NCBI GenBank assembly: GCA_041398825.1
Contig: JAWKTX010000008.1
Coordinates: 1 to 64,000 of the forward strand
Source: Planctomycetaceae bacterium
GTDB lineage: Bacteria > Planctomycetota > Planctomycetia > Planctomycetales > Planctomycetaceae
DNA length: 64,000 bases
Reading direction: 5' to 3'
Made by a program: the position numbers and the translations under genes. Below, piece by piece: positions 1 to 9,300 of this stretch; position 1 is the stretch's first letter, and the number at the start of each line of letters is the position of its first letter. Under the pieces are notes generated by a model. It saw only the letters and a list, made by a program, of their open reading frames with translations, searched no databases and had not been told where the DNA came from.

Positions 1-102
1 CCGTGATCAGCGGAAAATCCGCATCGATGCCGCTGTCTTCAATTCCCACAGTGCGTATTGAACAGGCCCGGCCGCAATAAAGCTGGAATACATCCGGTCG
101 CT
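1..102 (-). other. Possible start of a gene leaving the left edge
   Basis: On the minus strand one frame stays open to the window edge. It could start at a TTG that overlaps the folK stop codon, or at a GTG near position 49, which would begin VGIEDSGIDADF. The peptide looks protein-like but is too short to assign. An alternative is that this is only the spacer after folK. Confidence 0.25.
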
Positions 103-891
103 TCAACCATGAATGGCAGCGAACAGGTTGGTCATTTCTTTCGACCAGAATTCCTCGATACTTTCGACTGCTGAATTCAGAGGAAGACCAATGGCAAATC
201 GTTGGCCCGGCGGCGGTTGACTCCAGCCAGCGGCAACGGGTCTTCCAAATATCAGGCGAGCGCAGGCGACATCGGACATGGGCTGCCGTGGCTCAGTGTG
301 CTGGAAATGCAACTCCGCCTTGCCCACGGTCAGGAAGTGTTGAATCGTGTTTTCCATCGGAACACTCAGCTGCGCAACGTCCGTTTGTTGAGATTCCTGA
401 TGCAGGCAGTACTCAAAAATCAAAGGACGACTGAGGAGTCTGTCGTGAAGATCCTGTACGCTCACTCCGAGGACAGGATGTGCCCAGTCGGCGGCCACCT
501 GGATGGAAGGATCCAGCACAAATCGTCGGTACCACATCGCGGGATGGGGAATGACCAGATCGGGACGTTCAATCACCTGATCGCCATAGAAAATGAGATC
601 CAGATCCAGTGGCCTTGGGCCCCAGTGGATGTCGCGGGTACGTCCGAATTGATTTTCCGTAGCGTGCAGTCGGCCAAGCAATTCGAACGGTGTGAGTGAC
701 GTTTGGATAACAGCGGCGGCGTTTACGAATTCCGTCCCTGCGTTCTCACCAACCGGTGCCGTGATAAAGGACTCACTGAGTCGCAACACCTGAAGATCGG
801 ACGACTCCAGAAGCTGAACAGCGCGCTTCGGGAGAGTTTTGGACGCTTGAACGTTGCCTCCGATTGCAATGAGGCATTGAGTCTCGGACAC
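103..891 (-). CDS. folK: 2-amino-4-hydroxy-6-hydroxymethyldihydropteridine pyrophosphokinase (HPPK)
   Basis: HPPK transfers pyrophosphate from ATP to 6-hydroxymethyl-7,8-dihydropterin in cytosolic folate synthesis. The N-terminal 160 residues carry the family pattern: an IAIGGN start, FVNAA, and the signature GPRPLDLDLIFYG followed by IPHPAM. I chose the GTG at 891 because an AGGA box lies about ten bases upstream; the longer frame to 987 adds a hydrophobic stretch not seen in HPPK. The 262-residue product is about 100 residues longer than a usual HPPK. The C-terminal extension (from about residue 160) has no motif I recognise. The gene follows a pilin gene on the same strand with a 53-base gap. 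folE, another gene of this pathway, lies at 29988-30602. Confidence 0.88.
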   Translation of the reverse strand: MSETQCLIAIGGNVQASKTLPKRAVQLLESSDLQVLRLSESFITAPVGENAGTEFVNAAAVIQTSLTPFELLGRLHATENQFGRTRDIHWGPRPLDLDLIFYGDQVIERPDLVIPHPAMWYRRFVLDPSIQVAADWAHPVLGVSVQDLHDRLLSRPLIFEYCLHQESQQTDVAQLSVPMENTIQHFLTVGKAELHFQHTEPRQPMSDVACARLIFGRPVAAGWSQPPPGQRFAIGLPLNSAVESIEEFWSKEMTNLFAAIHG

Positions 892-944
892 GGCTGAAAT
901 TCCTGCTCCTGCTGCAAAATGAAAGAGCACGGAGTGTAGCAGAA

Positions 945-1124
945 TCAGAAGCCGTACGACTGCAGCGAAGTGTTGGTCCGGGTCCACCAGCCATTATTGC
1001 CACCGCCCACCATCGAAATTCCACTAATACACAAAACGATGATCAGCGCGAGCATCACGGCATACTCAACGGCGGTCGGTCCGGAGTCGTCGTGAATGAA
1101 TTTTCGAATGACGCGCCTTAGCAT
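945..1124 (-). CDS. Flp/Fap-type (class IVb) pilin subunit
   Basis: A 59-residue protein with a short basic leader, a Gly-Pro junction and then PTAVEYAVML followed by a long hydrophobic helix. This matches Flp prepilins, which are cut by a prepilin peptidase after the Gly and have Glu at mature position 5 and Tyr at 6. Both residues are present. The ATG at 1124 gives a leader of normal length; a TTG at 1163 would add 13 residues. No tad/cpa assembly genes are in the window, so the assembly machinery must be elsewhere if the pilin is used. The short C-terminal tail rich in Gly, Trp and Asn is typical of planctomycete Flp proteins only by my general impression. Confidence 0.85.
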   Translation of the reverse strand: MLRRVIRKFIHDDSGPTAVEYAVMLALIIVLCISGISMVGGGNNGWWTRTNTSLQSYGF

Positions 1125-1484
1125 TTCTTGCCGCCCAGGTGAGTGTCGTGGGGGGAGGTTCAATCCGAAAAAGTCTTGCTTAGAAATACTCTCCGGACTG
1201 CCACAGAATGGAAAGTTTACGGATGCAACGCCCCATTAACGGACGCGCCATCCGGCGAATCGTCAAAATCGGCATGACCGGATACGAACCGGCTTCATTC
1301 CCGGATGTGGGCCAACGTTTTTGTCGCGGATCTCAAAGCCACGACGCAGCCCGATCAAGTTGCAGAAGCGCTCTTCGATCGACACACTGCAACCAGCCTG
1401 AGGTTTCACACCGCCTCACATTCCACAAACCTCTGACGCCCATTGCGCAATCGGCCCGAAAAACATAAACATCAGGAAGCCCCT
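1125..1484. other. Divergent intergenic region, pilin / pyrF
   Basis: No convincing gene. It must hold the promoters for the pilin (minus) and pyrF (plus). An 86-codon open frame on the plus strand has no family resemblance. I see no clear -35/-10 pair. Confidence 0.5.
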
Positions 1485-2435
1485 ATGGCCAGCTATGCAA
1501 GTCGACTGCGTGAACGAATTCTCAAGTGCCGAACTCCCGCCCTGGTCGGGATTGACCCTCGCTGGGATCTGCTGCCAGAGAGCATTCGAAGTTCGGCGGC
1601 CGGATCGTCGGGCACGATCAACGAACGAACTGCCTACGCATTCGAGTCGTACTCCCGGACACTCATTGATATTGTCGCTCCATTGGTGCCTGCCATAAAA
1701 CCACAGGTCGCATTCTTCGAACAACTGGGAGTGCCGGGTTGCCGCGCGCTGCATGCGGTCATGACGCACGCCCGACGTGCCGGTCTGATGGTGATTGCGG
1801 ACGCCAAACGAGGAGATATTGGTTCGACGGCTGAAGCCTATGCCGATGCGTGGCTGGCCGGCGAGGACGTCGAAGCTGCAGCGTGGCCAGCCGACGCATT
1901 GACCATCAATCCTTACCTCGGCGGCGACACCCTGCAACCATTTGTACGTCTCGCTGCCCAGCGCAATGCGGGTGTTTACGTTCTGGTCCGCACAAGTAAT
2001 CCGGGCGCGGAGGACCTGCAGGATCAAATCTCTGATGGAGCGGCGTTGTACGAACGCGTTGCTGATCAGGTCGAAGAATTATCTGCTCAGTCAAAGAAGG
2101 ATGACGCGTATGGTGCCGTCGGTGCCGTCGTTGGTGCAACCTGGCCAGAGCAACTGGTGTCTCTTCGAGCTCGTATGCCAAGCGTCCCGTTGTTGATTCC
2201 CGGCTACGGAGCACAGGGAGGCACATCGGCGGACACCGCCGGCGCGTTCGATGCCACCGGCATGGGTGCTTTGGTCAACAGTTCGCGCGGAATTAATTTT
2301 GCATGGACTCGCCAACCCTATGCAGACCAGTTTGGTCCTGAGAAATGGCAGGATGCTGTTGCAGCGGCCACGCGCGACATGATCGCTGACCTGGCCACAC
2401 ATACTTCTGCGAGTCAGCTTGCAAACGCTTCGTAG
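1485..2435 (+). CDS. pyrF: Orotidine 5'-phosphate decarboxylase, type 2
   Basis: Decarboxylates OMP to UMP, the last step of de novo pyrimidine synthesis. The product (316 residues) has the long form of the family: GIDPRWDLLP near the N-terminus, the catalytic DAKRGDI loop with Asp106, Lys108 and Asp111, GAVVGATWP, and the phosphate-binding LIPGYGAQGG near residue 230. The ATG at 1485 is preceded by AGGAAG at good spacing; an upstream TTG at 1443 is less likely. A glycosyltransferase gene starts 21 bases after the stop and may share its transcript. carB at 47657 and a dihydroorotate dehydrogenase-like gene at 46208 are the other pyrimidine genes here. Confidence 0.95.
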   Translation: MASYASRLRERILKCRTPALVGIDPRWDLLPESIRSSAAGSSGTINERTAYAFESYSRTLIDIVAPLVPAIKPQVAFFEQLGVPGCRALHAVMTHARRAGLMVIADAKRGDIGSTAEAYADAWLAGEDVEAAAWPADALTINPYLGGDTLQPFVRLAAQRNAGVYVLVRTSNPGAEDLQDQISDGAALYERVADQVEELSAQSKKDDAYGAVGAVVGATWPEQLVSLRARMPSVPLLIPGYGAQGGTSADTAGAFDATGMGALVNSSRGINFAWTRQPYADQFGPEKWQDAVAAATRDMIADLATHTSASQLANAS

Positions 2436-2456
2436 CCCGTGGAGTATCGGCAAGCG

Positions 2457-3722
2457 ATGTCCGGCAATGATGATCCAGCAGAAAAGCACCGACGCATTCG
2501 CGTGGTGTTTTCCATTGGTGCGCTTCATGGTGGCGGCTCCGAACGTCAACTCGTCTCGCTGCTTCGGCAGCTCGATCGACGACGCTTCGAACCGTTTCTT
2601 TACCTGATTTATCGATCCGGACCACTGCTGAGTCTGGTGCCGGATGATGTTCCTGTCGCTGCGTTTGAAGAACGCGTGACTCCCTCCCGGATTTATGCTC
2701 CCGGCCTTATGCATGCCCTGCGCGTTGCGGATTTTGCGAAGTACCTTCGGGAGATTCGCGCGGACGTGAGCTATGACCGGACGTTTCTGATGACGCTGGT
2801 GTCTGCCGCCGGGGCCCAGAAGGCAGGCGTTCCCAACGTCTCTACCATTGTCACCGACCCGGAAACCGGGTTCTCACCAGTGGCGGGTCGATTCCAGTGG
2901 ATCAAACGCAGAAAACTACACCGATTGTACGAGCGATCGTCTCGCGTTCTGGCGGTTTCGGACGGAGCACGGAAAGCTGCGATTCGTTTCTACAAAATCC
3001 ATCCGGAACGAATTGAGACGCTTCTGAACGGCGTTGACACCAACCTGCTGGAGGAACAGGCCATTCGACCGCCGGGCTCAGAATCCCCGGACCTCGCCGC
3101 ATGGTGGAATGGCGATCAGGCAATGGATTCCGGCGGCACCAGTTCCCGGCCCGACACTCTTCGGATTGTAAGTGCAGGTCGGCTCAACGAACAAAAGGGC
3201 TTCCACTTTCTGATTCAGGCTGCCGCAGACCTGAAGGTCCGATTTCCTGATACATCGATTCGACTTTGCATTCTTGGAGATGGCGATTGGCGTGACCGAT
3301 TGATGCAGTTGGTCAACGAACGGGGCTTAAGCAACGAGGTTCGCATGCCAGGGTTTCAATGCAATGCTGCGTGGTGGTATCGAAGCGCTGACGTCTTTGT
3401 GCTGCCATCGCTCATTGAAGGAATGCCGAACGTGTTGCTGGAGGCCATGGCACTGGGGACGCCCGTCATCTCAGCCGATTGCCCCTCCGGTCCACGAGAA
3501 ATCCTTGAGGGCGGTCGCTTCGGACAGCTTGTCCCTCCCTCCAGCAGCAAAGCCATTTGTGACGCCCTGTCCCGCGTGCTGACCGATGGCCATGAAATCA
3601 GAAAGATGTCTGCAGAAGCGGCGATGCACGTGAAGGCCAACTACACAATCGCGCAGGCCGCCCGACGGCTGGAAACGCTGTTCACATCGCTGGTTGAAGC
3701 AAACGGAAGTCCCCCAAAGTAA
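2457..3722 (+). CDS. Glycosyltransferase, GT4 family (GT-B fold)
   Basis: Retaining GT-B glycosyltransferases move a sugar from a nucleotide-sugar donor to a glycan or lipid acceptor. The N-terminal domain opens with the glycine-rich IGALHGGGSERQL. The C-terminal domain has ILGDGDWRDRL and, around residue 320, the EGMPNVLLEAMALGTPV segment with the EX7E donor-site pattern of GT4. The ATG at 2457 has GGAG 12 bases upstream; a GTG at 2439 lacks a ribosome site. Length (421 residues) is normal. It sits 21 bases after pyrF. Substrate unknown; a role in envelope polysaccharide is likely but inferred. Confidence 0.87.
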   Translation: MSGNDDPAEKHRRIRVVFSIGALHGGGSERQLVSLLRQLDRRRFEPFLYLIYRSGPLLSLVPDDVPVAAFEERVTPSRIYAPGLMHALRVADFAKYLREIRADVSYDRTFLMTLVSAAGAQKAGVPNVSTIVTDPETGFSPVAGRFQWIKRRKLHRLYERSSRVLAVSDGARKAAIRFYKIHPERIETLLNGVDTNLLEEQAIRPPGSESPDLAAWWNGDQAMDSGGTSSRPDTLRIVSAGRLNEQKGFHFLIQAAADLKVRFPDTSIRLCILGDGDWRDRLMQLVNERGLSNEVRMPGFQCNAAWWYRSADVFVLPSLIEGMPNVLLEAMALGTPVISADCPSGPREILEGGRFGQLVPPSSSKAICDALSRVLTDGHEIRKMSAEAAMHVKANYTIAQAARRLETLFTSLVEANGSPPK

Positions 3723-4041
3723 AAGGCAATGACCCGGTGGCCTCGACGGAAGAAAAGTTCCCGGTGATCGCACTGTCACTGATTGCGGCATCAGGCTGAG
3801 ACACATCCAGGGAACGATGGAAGCATTTTCAGCATCACGGATTCAGGATCGGTTGAAAGGGATCGCCAGGCATTCCTGATCACCTGCCAATTGCTGGTTG
3901 GAAGGACTCTCCTGACATATCCTGCCGACCGCGTTCACGTCTTGTACGGTGACGGGCATGTTTCCCGCGAACCCTTCTTGCCGCGGGCGATGGGCGTTGC
4001 ACAAACGAAATACGGTTGCGGTGCTTTCAGCAGGCAGGCAA
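3723..4041 (+). other. Spacer without a convincing gene
   Basis: The frame of the next gene is open upstream to 3949, but that part has no domain similarity. I see no hairpin or promoter I would defend. Confidence 0.4.
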
Positions 4042-5373
4042 ATGGTCAAGCGTAAAACAGAAGAATCAAAGCTGCAGAATCGTATTGCATCTGCAAGGCA
4101 GGCATGGAGGAAACGTCATTCTCCCAGCGGATTGCAATTTGTGCTGGCGGACCGCATCGACCTGATTCCTGCCAGAGCATGGGATTCTCTGACAAATAAC
4201 CACTCGTGGTTTCTGTCGCGTGAATACCTGTCAGTGATTGATTCCGCGGGACCCGAGAATGTCTCCGGCCGCTACGCCATGGCATTCGATGGGTGCAAGC
4301 CGGTTGCGGCTTTGGTTGCACAGCTTGTGCAAATCGACGGGAAGCACTTGATCAGCAATGATCCGGTCGTCGCCAAGACAACGGCTTTAATCGAGCCCGG
4401 GGCGAAGTCCATTGCAGAGTTCACTGCAGTCGCGCGAAAGAAGGTTGAACAGGTTGTCCGGGGCGTCACTGAAAAAACAAAACGCAAAGCGGTTGAACGG
4501 ATCAGGGGACGGGTGTTGGTCTGCGGCAATTTGCTGTCGTGGGGTCAGCATGCCGTTGCACTTTCGAATGATGTTTCAAGACCGACTGCCTGGGGCGCTG
4601 TGGCCGAAGCCTTGTACCGAATCCGAAGGGCAGAACGACTTTCCGGACAAACGGACCTGGTGATGCTCAAAGACTTCCCAGGCGGCGATGCGTCAGCAGA
4701 TTGGGGAATTGACGAGCTGAAAGACTTCGACTATCGCCCCGCCGAAACGGACCCGAACATGGTGCTGACGATCGATCCTGCATGGAAGTCGTTTGAGCAC
4801 TATCTTAACAGCCTTTCGTCGAAGTATCGAAGCAGTGCAAAGAAGGTTGTGAAGGAAGTCGAATCGGCTGGAGTGGAACTGACGCTGGTGGAAGACATCA
4901 GGCAACACGCCGATTCCATCTTTGAACTCTATCATGCCGTCCAATCAAGAGCGGCCGTGCGACCGGTTTCTATCTCACCAGACTACCTGCCAGGAATTGC
5001 AAAAGCTGCCGGAGAAAATTTCCGCTGCACAATTGCCGTTCAGGAGGGCAGAACGATTGGTTTCATCACCACGCTCAGGGATGGCGACACATGCGTGGGT
5101 TATTACATCGGATTCGACTATCAGGTGAATCAGCAGTGTCCGCTCTATTTTCGGCTGTTACAGGTTTGCGTCGAAGATGCGATCCGCTTTGGCTGTTCGA
5201 AGCTTTCGCTTGGGCGGACAGCTCTTGATCCCAAAGCCAGACTGGGTGCAAGGCCGGAAGCAACGTCCGTCTGGCTTCGACACAGGCAACCCATCCTGAA
5301 TCACCTGCTTCGAAGTTTGCTTGGTTCGATTCCCCATGACGAAGCCCCCGATCGAAATCCATTCAAGTCATGA
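4042..5373 (+). CDS. FemAB/BioF2-like GNAT-fold acyltransferase
   Basis: A 443-residue soluble protein with two diverged GNAT-like halves. The C-terminal half has the pattern of the BioF2-like/FemAB-like families (Acetyltransf_6): YLNSLSSKYRSSAKK (about residue 255), then a central FITTLRDGDTCVGYYIGFDY and a final segment ending in SLGRTALDPKARLGARP. Relatives act in peptidoglycan bridge formation or in exopolysaccharide modification. The start at 4042 fits the beginning of recognisable sequence (QFVLADRIDLIP) though its ribosome site is weak. The stop overlaps the ATG of the next gene (ATGA), so the two are probably translated together. Substrate not known. Confidence 0.75.
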   Translation: MVKRKTEESKLQNRIASARQAWRKRHSPSGLQFVLADRIDLIPARAWDSLTNNHSWFLSREYLSVIDSAGPENVSGRYAMAFDGCKPVAALVAQLVQIDGKHLISNDPVVAKTTALIEPGAKSIAEFTAVARKKVEQVVRGVTEKTKRKAVERIRGRVLVCGNLLSWGQHAVALSNDVSRPTAWGAVAEALYRIRRAERLSGQTDLVMLKDFPGGDASADWGIDELKDFDYRPAETDPNMVLTIDPAWKSFEHYLNSLSSKYRSSAKKVVKEVESAGVELTLVEDIRQHADSIFELYHAVQSRAAVRPVSISPDYLPGIAKAAGENFRCTIAVQEGRTIGFITTLRDGDTCVGYYIGFDYQVNQQCPLYFRLLQVCVEDAIRFGCSKLSLGRTALDPKARLGARPEATSVWLRHRQPILNHLLRSLLGSIPHDEAPDRNPFKS

Positions 5374-6170
5374 TGTCGCATTCGATAACTGCAGACATGA
5401 ACCTTTGCCTGCTGCTTTCAGCCGCGCTGATTCCACTCGAACGTCTCGCCCTGGCACTGATCCCCGTAGTGATCCTCCTGATCGTGCTGCGATCGTGGTC
5501 CATCGCCGTGGGAACATCGATCTTTGCCATTGGTCGAATGCTGCTGCAATTGTTCATTATTGGCTATCTGCTGCGCTACATTTTTGAGGCGGACAGTCCA
5601 CTTGTCGTTTTGGGTGTTCTGTCGGTCATGCTGCTTGTGGCCAGCTGGATTTCCCTGCGAGTAACGGTCCGGAACCGACGACGCTATTATCTGCGAGCTT
5701 TTGCTGCCATTTCGATTTCGGGTGGTTTCACGCTGATGATTGTGACGCAGGGAGTCCTGCAACTGGATCCCTGGTATTCCCCCGACAAGATGATCCCTTT
5801 GGCAGGAATGATTTTTTCGAGCTGCATGAATGCGGTTGGCCTGTCAGCAGAACGATATCTGGCAGAATTGTCCCGCGGTGTTTCTCGGGATAAAGCGGCC
5901 AGAACAGCCATCGAAACATCTCTGATTCCCATCACGAATTCACTGTTCGCCGTTGGTGTGGTTTCTATTCCGGGGATGATGACGGGACAGGTGCTGGCCG
6001 GGGCGGCACCGCAGATTGCTGCCCGATATCAGATCATGGTGATGTGCATGATGTTTGCGTCGGCTGGACTGGCATCCGTTCTGGTGCTCCATCTGATGCG
6101 TTCGGATCCGGCGGAAAGACCGTCCACACCTGCAGATGGAACGACGAATTCCGATGACAACGGTCACTGA
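5370..6170 (+). CDS. FetB-like (UPF0014) ABC transporter permease
   Basis: A 266-residue inner-membrane protein with six to seven hydrophobic segments. It carries the signature of the UPF0014/FetB (YbbM) family: VGLSAERYLAEL, ALETSLIPITN-like helix and SIPGMMTGQVLAGA. In E. coli FetAB is linked to iron export and oxidative stress. No FetA-type ATPase lies next to it here, so its partner is either elsewhere or the function differs. Translation may begin at the overlapping ATG at 5370 or at the ATG at 5397; the hydrophobic part starts after both. A Gly/Asp/Ser-rich cytoplasmic tail ends the protein. Confidence 0.85.
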   Translation: MMSHSITADMNLCLLLSAALIPLERLALALIPVVILLIVLRSWSIAVGTSIFAIGRMLLQLFIIGYLLRYIFEADSPLVVLGVLSVMLLVASWISLRVTVRNRRRYYLRAFAAISISGGFTLMIVTQGVLQLDPWYSPDKMIPLAGMIFSSCMNAVGLSAERYLAELSRGVSRDKAARTAIETSLIPITNSLFAVGVVSIPGMMTGQVLAGAAPQIAARYQIMVMCMMFASAGLASVLVLHLMRSDPAERPSTPADGTTNSDDNGH

Positions 6171-6383
6171 GGTTGTCATCATTCCGTGAATGCTGATTCT
6201 GTCCCACAAGTGGCCGCGTCATTTCTCCCGGTTCTCAGGTAAGTCCTTCCGATGTTCTGAAAATGGTGGAGATGCCATCTTGTGGCGGCCCGATTACGAC
6301 TTTCGCTTCGAGACGAAGCATCAGACAGATTTCAGTAACAATATCCGCTCCCTAATCTGCTTCAGTAATGTGAGTTTTCCTCA

Positions 6384-9300
6384 ATGACAAATTCGCCCCT
6401 GCAATTGCCGGACACAACCACCGCGCGAATGCTGCAGTTTCAACGGCGAGTACGCTTGATCAAGCTCACGGAAGCCATTCTGGGTGCCGTCTTCGGGCTC
6501 ACGCTGTCTTATGTAGCCGTATTTGTGCTGGATCGTTTTTTTGAAACGTCTGCTGGCATCCGGGGACTTCTGCTGGCCATCGGATGCATTGGTCTCGCCG
6601 TTTTTCTTCCATTGATGTGCCATCGCTGGATCTGGAAGACTCGGCGTATGGAACAAATTGCCCGACTGTTGAAGCAAAAGTTTCCCGGGTTGGGCGATCA
6701 GTTACTGGGGGTGGTTGAACTGGCTCGTGATCCGAATCAGCCGGGAAACAGTCTGGCCCTGGCCAGGGCTGCGATTGGTCATGTGGACAGTCTGGTTCGG
6801 GATCGGGACTTGAGTGATGCCGTTCCCAATCCGCGTCATCGCACCTGGACCGCTGTCGCGGCCGTTCCCGTAATCCTCACGTTGCTTGCGATGCTTGTCG
6901 TGCCGGCCGCTGGCTTCAATGCTCTCAAACGCTGGATCGCTCCCTGGAGTCAGACAGATCGTTACACATTTGCCCGGATTGACCCGCTATCGCCGACGAT
7001 GATCGTGCCCCACGGAGAAGACTTCCTGCTGACAGCCAGTCTCAAGCCTGATACCACGTGGTCCCCGGACACCGGGACTGCCAGCATTAATCATGTGCGG
7101 ACAGAAACATCTTCGCTGACGGATTCCCGATACGACTTTCAAATTCCCGGACAGACGGTGCCAGCCAGTATCGACCTTCGCATCGGAGACGTTCGGAAAT
7201 CGATAACGGTACGGCCGGAGACTCGCCCCGAACTGACACAGCTGATGGCCACTGTCACACTGCCTTCATACCTGCAACGCAGTGAACCGCTGGTCAGGGA
7301 CGCTCGCACTGGCAGCATGTCGGTGATTCCCGGCGCTGTTGTGGAAGTTCAGGCAGAGGTCAGTCGCGGACTTGCCGAAGCAAACGCTTCGGTGCAACGA
7401 CCTGTTAGTCGTACCAGCGACGACTCACCTGAATCGACTGCCGCAGTAGTTGCGACGCCTCCTTTCATTCCTGCTCCAACCGTCTGTCTGACCGGAAACA
7501 CTCTCACGACCAGCCCGGTACACGTGGAAGAATCACTGCTGCTGGATATCTCCTGGCGTGATGATCTTGGGCTGACGTCCCGCGAACCCTTTCGCCTGAA
7601 GCTGAACATGATCGAAGATCTGCCTCCTGCTGTTTCGTGCCAGCAGCAGGAACCGCAGCAGGTGATTCTTTCGACCGATGTCATCACATTCGAACTGTCG
7701 GCGGCGGATGATTTTGGAGTCAAACAGTTGGGGTTGTCATGGCAGGGAATGCTGGACGCACAGGAAAGCCCGGAAACCGGTTACCAGGTTCAAATGGGTC
7801 AGAAAGTGGCGGCGGGTGGTGGACCCGATCGGGAAAAAGTTCAGGCAACCGTCACATTCTGCGCGGAAACAGACGGAGTCGTCCCGCAACTACTGGAACT
7901 TCGCGCGTGGGCGGAAGACTTCCACCCGGACCGGGAACGAACGTTTTCGCCTTCCTACGTCCTTCAGATTATGCGGCCCGGCGAACATGCGATCTGGGTT
8001 TCCAATCAGTTACGACGATGGGCCAGTCAGGCCGAAGATGTTTACGAAGAAGAAATGCGGTTGCACGCGACCAATCGCGAACTGCGGGCAGTGAGCATCA
8101 ACGAACTTGGCCAGCCGGAAATGCAACAGACGATTGCTCAACAGGTTGCGGCCGAACGCGCCAACGCTGCACGACTGGGAAGTATCACCGAGCAGGGACG
8201 CATGCTGATCCAGCAAGCGATGCGGAATCAGGAAATGCAGGCACAGCACCTGGAGAAGTGGGCGTCTGCACTGCTGAACCTCGAAAAGATGTCGCAGCAG
8301 CAAATGCCATCGATCGCCGGTCTGCTGAATAATGCTGCAAACTCCAGCAGGAAAGCGGCGGCCGCGGCCGGCGAACTTTCGGATGATCAGTCCAAAGATC
8401 CCCTGACTGTCGGCAACAATCGCAGCACCATGCAGGGAAAACAGGATGAGAACGCTGGTGAGTCTCCCGATGAGGATCCCGATGACGATGGAAAGGCAAA
8501 GGCTCCAAAGATCGAGGATGTGGAATCCGGCTTTAACAAACCGACAGAAGACGATCCGGATGCTGAAAAGGACGACGACAAGAAGGGAAAGAAAAAGTCC
8601 GGCCCCGGTCGACTGACGCTGCCGGAAACAGTGTTGCAGGGAGGCCCGCGCGCGCCGAAGAAGGACAAAGAAAAATCGAACGAGGAAGAGCAGGCGGAAG
8701 AAGATCTTGCGGAAGCGGTTGAGGTACAGGAGTCGCTGCTGCTGGAATTCGAAAAGATCCGCGACGATCTGCAGGCCATCATGGATGACCTGGAAAACAG
8801 CACCTTTGTGAAACGCCTGAAGGCCGCATCACGCAGACAGCTGGAAATCGCTCATGATCTGAATCGTTCGTTAATGCAGTCGTTTGGAGTCGACTACCGT
8901 CAGCTGGACGAACAACGCACCAGCATGCTGGCCACAATCGCGCAGCGTGAAGTGGATCAAAGTCAATTCATCTGGAACATTCAATCGGATATGGAAGCCT
9001 ACATGAGCCGCGTTCCTGATCCGGTTTCGTTGCGCATCATCGATGAAATGAAAGACGCATCCGTGGTCACCCAGGTCGAAGGGATCAGCGAACGAATTCG
9101 AGAGAACATGGCGGGCGAATCCATCTCACGCGCGGAATTCTGGGCCGATACACTGGACCGCTGGGCCGAAGAACTTGTCCCCATTCCTGAAGACAGCGAC
9201 GGCAAGAAAGAAAAGGACAAAGATAAAGACAAACCCAAAGGCAGCCTGCCGCCGACAATTGTCCTGGAGATCATGCGTGTGCTTGAAGCAGAAATCGGAT

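Noticed and set aside
202..699. 165-codon open frame on the plus strand
   Set aside because: It lies antisense to folK, whose motifs are clear; no family resemblance.
1208..1468. 86-codon open frame before pyrF
   Set aside because: No ribosome site or domain, composition like translated spacer, and it runs up to the pyrF start.
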